6,166 nt of DNA from positions 1 to 6,166 of the forward strand of contig DAHVFI010000067.1 in NCBI GenBank assembly GCA_027317045.1, in the 5' to 3' direction. Below the pieces are notes generated by a model. It saw nothing but the letters and a program-made list of their open reading frames with translations, was not told where the DNA came from and searched no databases. Each line of letters opens with the position of its first letter. Position 1 is the stretch's first letter. Positions 4,899 to 6,166 of this stretch are shown piece by piece. The stretch comes from Gammaproteobacteria bacterium. GTDB lineage: Bacteria > Pseudomonadota > Gammaproteobacteria > Natronospirales > REEB76. Position numbers and translations under genes: made by a program.

Positions 4899-5651
4899 AT
4901 GTTGAGCGTTAAAAATCTCCACGCCAAGGTTGAAGGCCGCGAGATCCTCAAGGGATTGGACCTTGAAGTCCAGGCGGGAGAGGTACACGCGATCATGGGC
5001 CCCAACGGTTCCGGCAAAAGCACCCTCGCGCATATCCTCGCCGGTCGCGATGGCTACGAAGTCACCGCCGGCAGCGTGCGTTACCTGGGCAAGGATCTGC
5101 TGTCCATGGCCCCTGAGGAACGCGCCCACGCCGGCGTGTTCTTGGCGTTCCAATATCCGGTGGAAATCCCCGGCGTCAACAACGTATATCTGCTCAAGGC
5201 GGCCTACAACGCGATCCGCAAACACCGCGGCGAAGAGCAACTGGACGCCATGGATTTCCTCGCTATGGTGAAGGCCAAGATGCAATTTATGGAAATAGAT
5301 CCGAGTTTCCTCAACCGCGCCGTGAACGAAGGTTTCTCCGGCGGCGAGAAGAAACGCAACGAGATACTACAGATGTTGGTGCTGGAGCCCAAGCTGGCGC
5401 TGTTGGACGAGACCGACTCAGGTCTGGATATAGACGCCCTCAAGGTCGTAGCCAAGGGCATCAACAGGCTGCGTTCCCCGGAACGCGCCATGGTCATGGT
5501 CACCCATTACCAGCGGCTGTTGGATTACATCGAACCGGATTTCGTGCATGTCCTGGCCGGCGGGCGCATCCTTAAATCCGGAGACAAGAACCTCGCGCTG
5601 GAACTGGAACAGCGAGGTTACGACTGGGTACTGGCCGAGGCCGCGGCATGA
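4899..5651 (+). CDS. sufC: Fe-S cluster assembly ATPase SufC
   Basis: SufC is the ABC-type ATPase of the cytosolic SufBC2D complex; its ATP-driven dimerisation is thought to open the SufB-SufD interface for cluster formation. The 250-residue protein has all nucleotide-binding elements: Walker A GPNGSGKST (34-42, K40), Q-loop FQYPVEIPG (Q85), ABC signature FSGGEKKR (146-153), Walker B LALLDETDSGLD with D170 and E171, and the switch H203 in VTHYQR. The DETDSGLD wording and the K40, E171, D173 and H203 numbering agree with E. coli SufC. It has no membrane domain, as expected. ATG at 4899 follows AAGAGGA (4882-4888) with a rather long 10-nt spacer. The stop overlaps the sufD start as ATGA, which indicates translational coupling and matched production of SufC and SufD. 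Confidence 0.98.
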   Translation: MLSVKNLHAKVEGREILKGLDLEVQAGEVHAIMGPNGSGKSTLAHILAGRDGYEVTAGSVRYLGKDLLSMAPEERAHAGVFLAFQYPVEIPGVNNVYLLKAAYNAIRKHRGEEQLDAMDFLAMVKAKMQFMEIDPSFLNRAVNEGFSGGEKKRNEILQMLVLEPKLALLDETDSGLDIDALKVVAKGINRLRSPERAMVMVTHYQRLLDYIEPDFVHVLAGGRILKSGDKNLALELEQRGYDWVLAEAAA

Positions 5652-6166
5652 ATACCGCGAGCGCAATCTTGCGTCCTTACCTCGAGGGGTTCAAAACCCT
5701 CGATACAGCGCCCGCGGGAAACGCGCCCGCCTGGCTCGCCGGCTTGCGCCGGGATGCGTTTGCCCGTTTTGCCGATCGCGGCTTTCCCGGGGAACGTCAT
5801 GAAGATTGGAAATACACCAGCACCCGGCCGCTGGAAAAACGCGCCTTCAGCCTGGCAACATCGGCACATGACTCTGTCAGCGCAAGCGATATTGCACCGA
5901 TCCTCCTGCACGAGATGCCGGTGCATACGCTGGTATTCGTGAATGGAAACCCCGTGGCGGCGCTCAGCACGGTTTCATCCGCGATCCGCGGTCTGCGTAT
6001 TTCCAGTCTCAGCCAGGCTTTGGAACGGAATGCCGATGTATTACAGTCGTACCTGATTCCCGAATCGATGTGGGCGGATGATTCATTCACTGCCTTGAAC
6101 ACCGCGTTCCTGAAAAACGGCGTGGTCGTGGATATCGACGCGAAATCGCAACTGGATCGTCCATTG
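5648..6166 (+). CDS. sufD: Fe-S cluster assembly protein SufD, N-terminal part (runs off the right edge)
   Basis: SufD is a paralogue of SufB and forms its heterodimer partner in SufBC2D; it is also implicated in iron acquisition for the cluster. The 173 visible residues are open to the window end. They show the helical N-terminal domain typical of SufD: APAWLAGLRRDAFARFADRGFP (about 27-48) and RHEDWKYTSTRPL (50-62), the family's characteristic motif. These are followed by strand-rich sequence such as VHTLVFVNGNPVAAL (91-105) and DSFTALNTAFLKNGVVVDI. The C-terminal half, which should carry the histidine equivalent to E. coli H360, lies outside. ATG at 5648 overlaps the sufC stop by four bases (ATGA), with GAGG at 5637-5640, 7 nt upstream. 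Identification rests on the motif and the sufB-sufC context and is secure. Confidence 0.95.
   Translation, partial: MNTASAILRPYLEGFKTLDTAPAGNAPAWLAGLRRDAFARFADRGFPGERHEDWKYTSTRPLEKRAFSLATSAHDSVSASDIAPILLHEMPVHTLVFVNGNPVAALSTVSSAIRGLRISSLSQALERNADVLQSYLIPESMWADDSFTALNTAFLKNGVVVDIDAKSQLDRPL

Noticed and set aside
1..6166. CRISPR array, tRNA, rRNA or insertion sequence
   Set aside because: I saw no regularly spaced repeats, no cloverleaf or rRNA segments, and no transposase or terminal inverted repeats.

Overview
The window reads as a GC-rich proteobacterial chromosome segment, most likely gammaproteobacterial. The main reason is the right half: an Rrf2-family regulator of the type dedicated to the SUF iron-sulfur system, followed directly by sufB, sufC and sufD. 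This arrangement is known from Xanthomonas-like and other Gammaproteobacteria. The SirB2 and DUF962 neighbours fit the same group. I cannot name a genus.

Region by region. Bases 1-312 (minus) hold the N-terminal 104 residues of a TetR-family repressor that runs off the left edge. Bases 319-371 are a divergent control region with two copies of a 14-bp palindrome-like site, one lying inside the spacer of a good rightward promoter. Bases 462-896 (plus) encode an AT-rich small VOC (glyoxalase/bleomycin-resistance fold) protein that ends before a clear intrinsic terminator (961-992). This TetR/VOC block differs in base composition from what follows and looks like a mosaic, probably acquired segment. 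Bases 992-1216 (minus) carry what seems to be the C-terminal remnant of a TlpA/thioredoxin-like gene. Bases 1226-1831 (minus) encode a membrane-anchored NERD-domain protein whose catalytic motif appears degenerate. Bases 1841-2039 are non-coding and contain a GC-rich palindromic repeat. Bases 2040-2760 (minus) form a two-gene unit, SirB2-like then DUF962/Mpo1-like.

From 2860 rightward is the suf operon. An IscR type-1-like operator core (2868-2880) overlaps a putative -10 element in front of the Rrf2 regulator, which keeps three cysteines and a histidine in the region where IscR binds its [2Fe-2S] cluster. SufB (scaffold), SufC (ATPase) and SufD (partner of SufB) follow on the same strand with tight spacing. 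The only gap, between sufB and sufC, is filled by a second copy of the palindromic repeat family seen at 1935-1976. The likely logic is that the regulator senses Fe-S status and represses its own promoter and the sufBCD genes behind it when clusters are sufficient. SufBCD then builds clusters de novo under iron or oxidative stress. The window ends inside sufD, so any sufS/sufU/sufT genes would lie further right.
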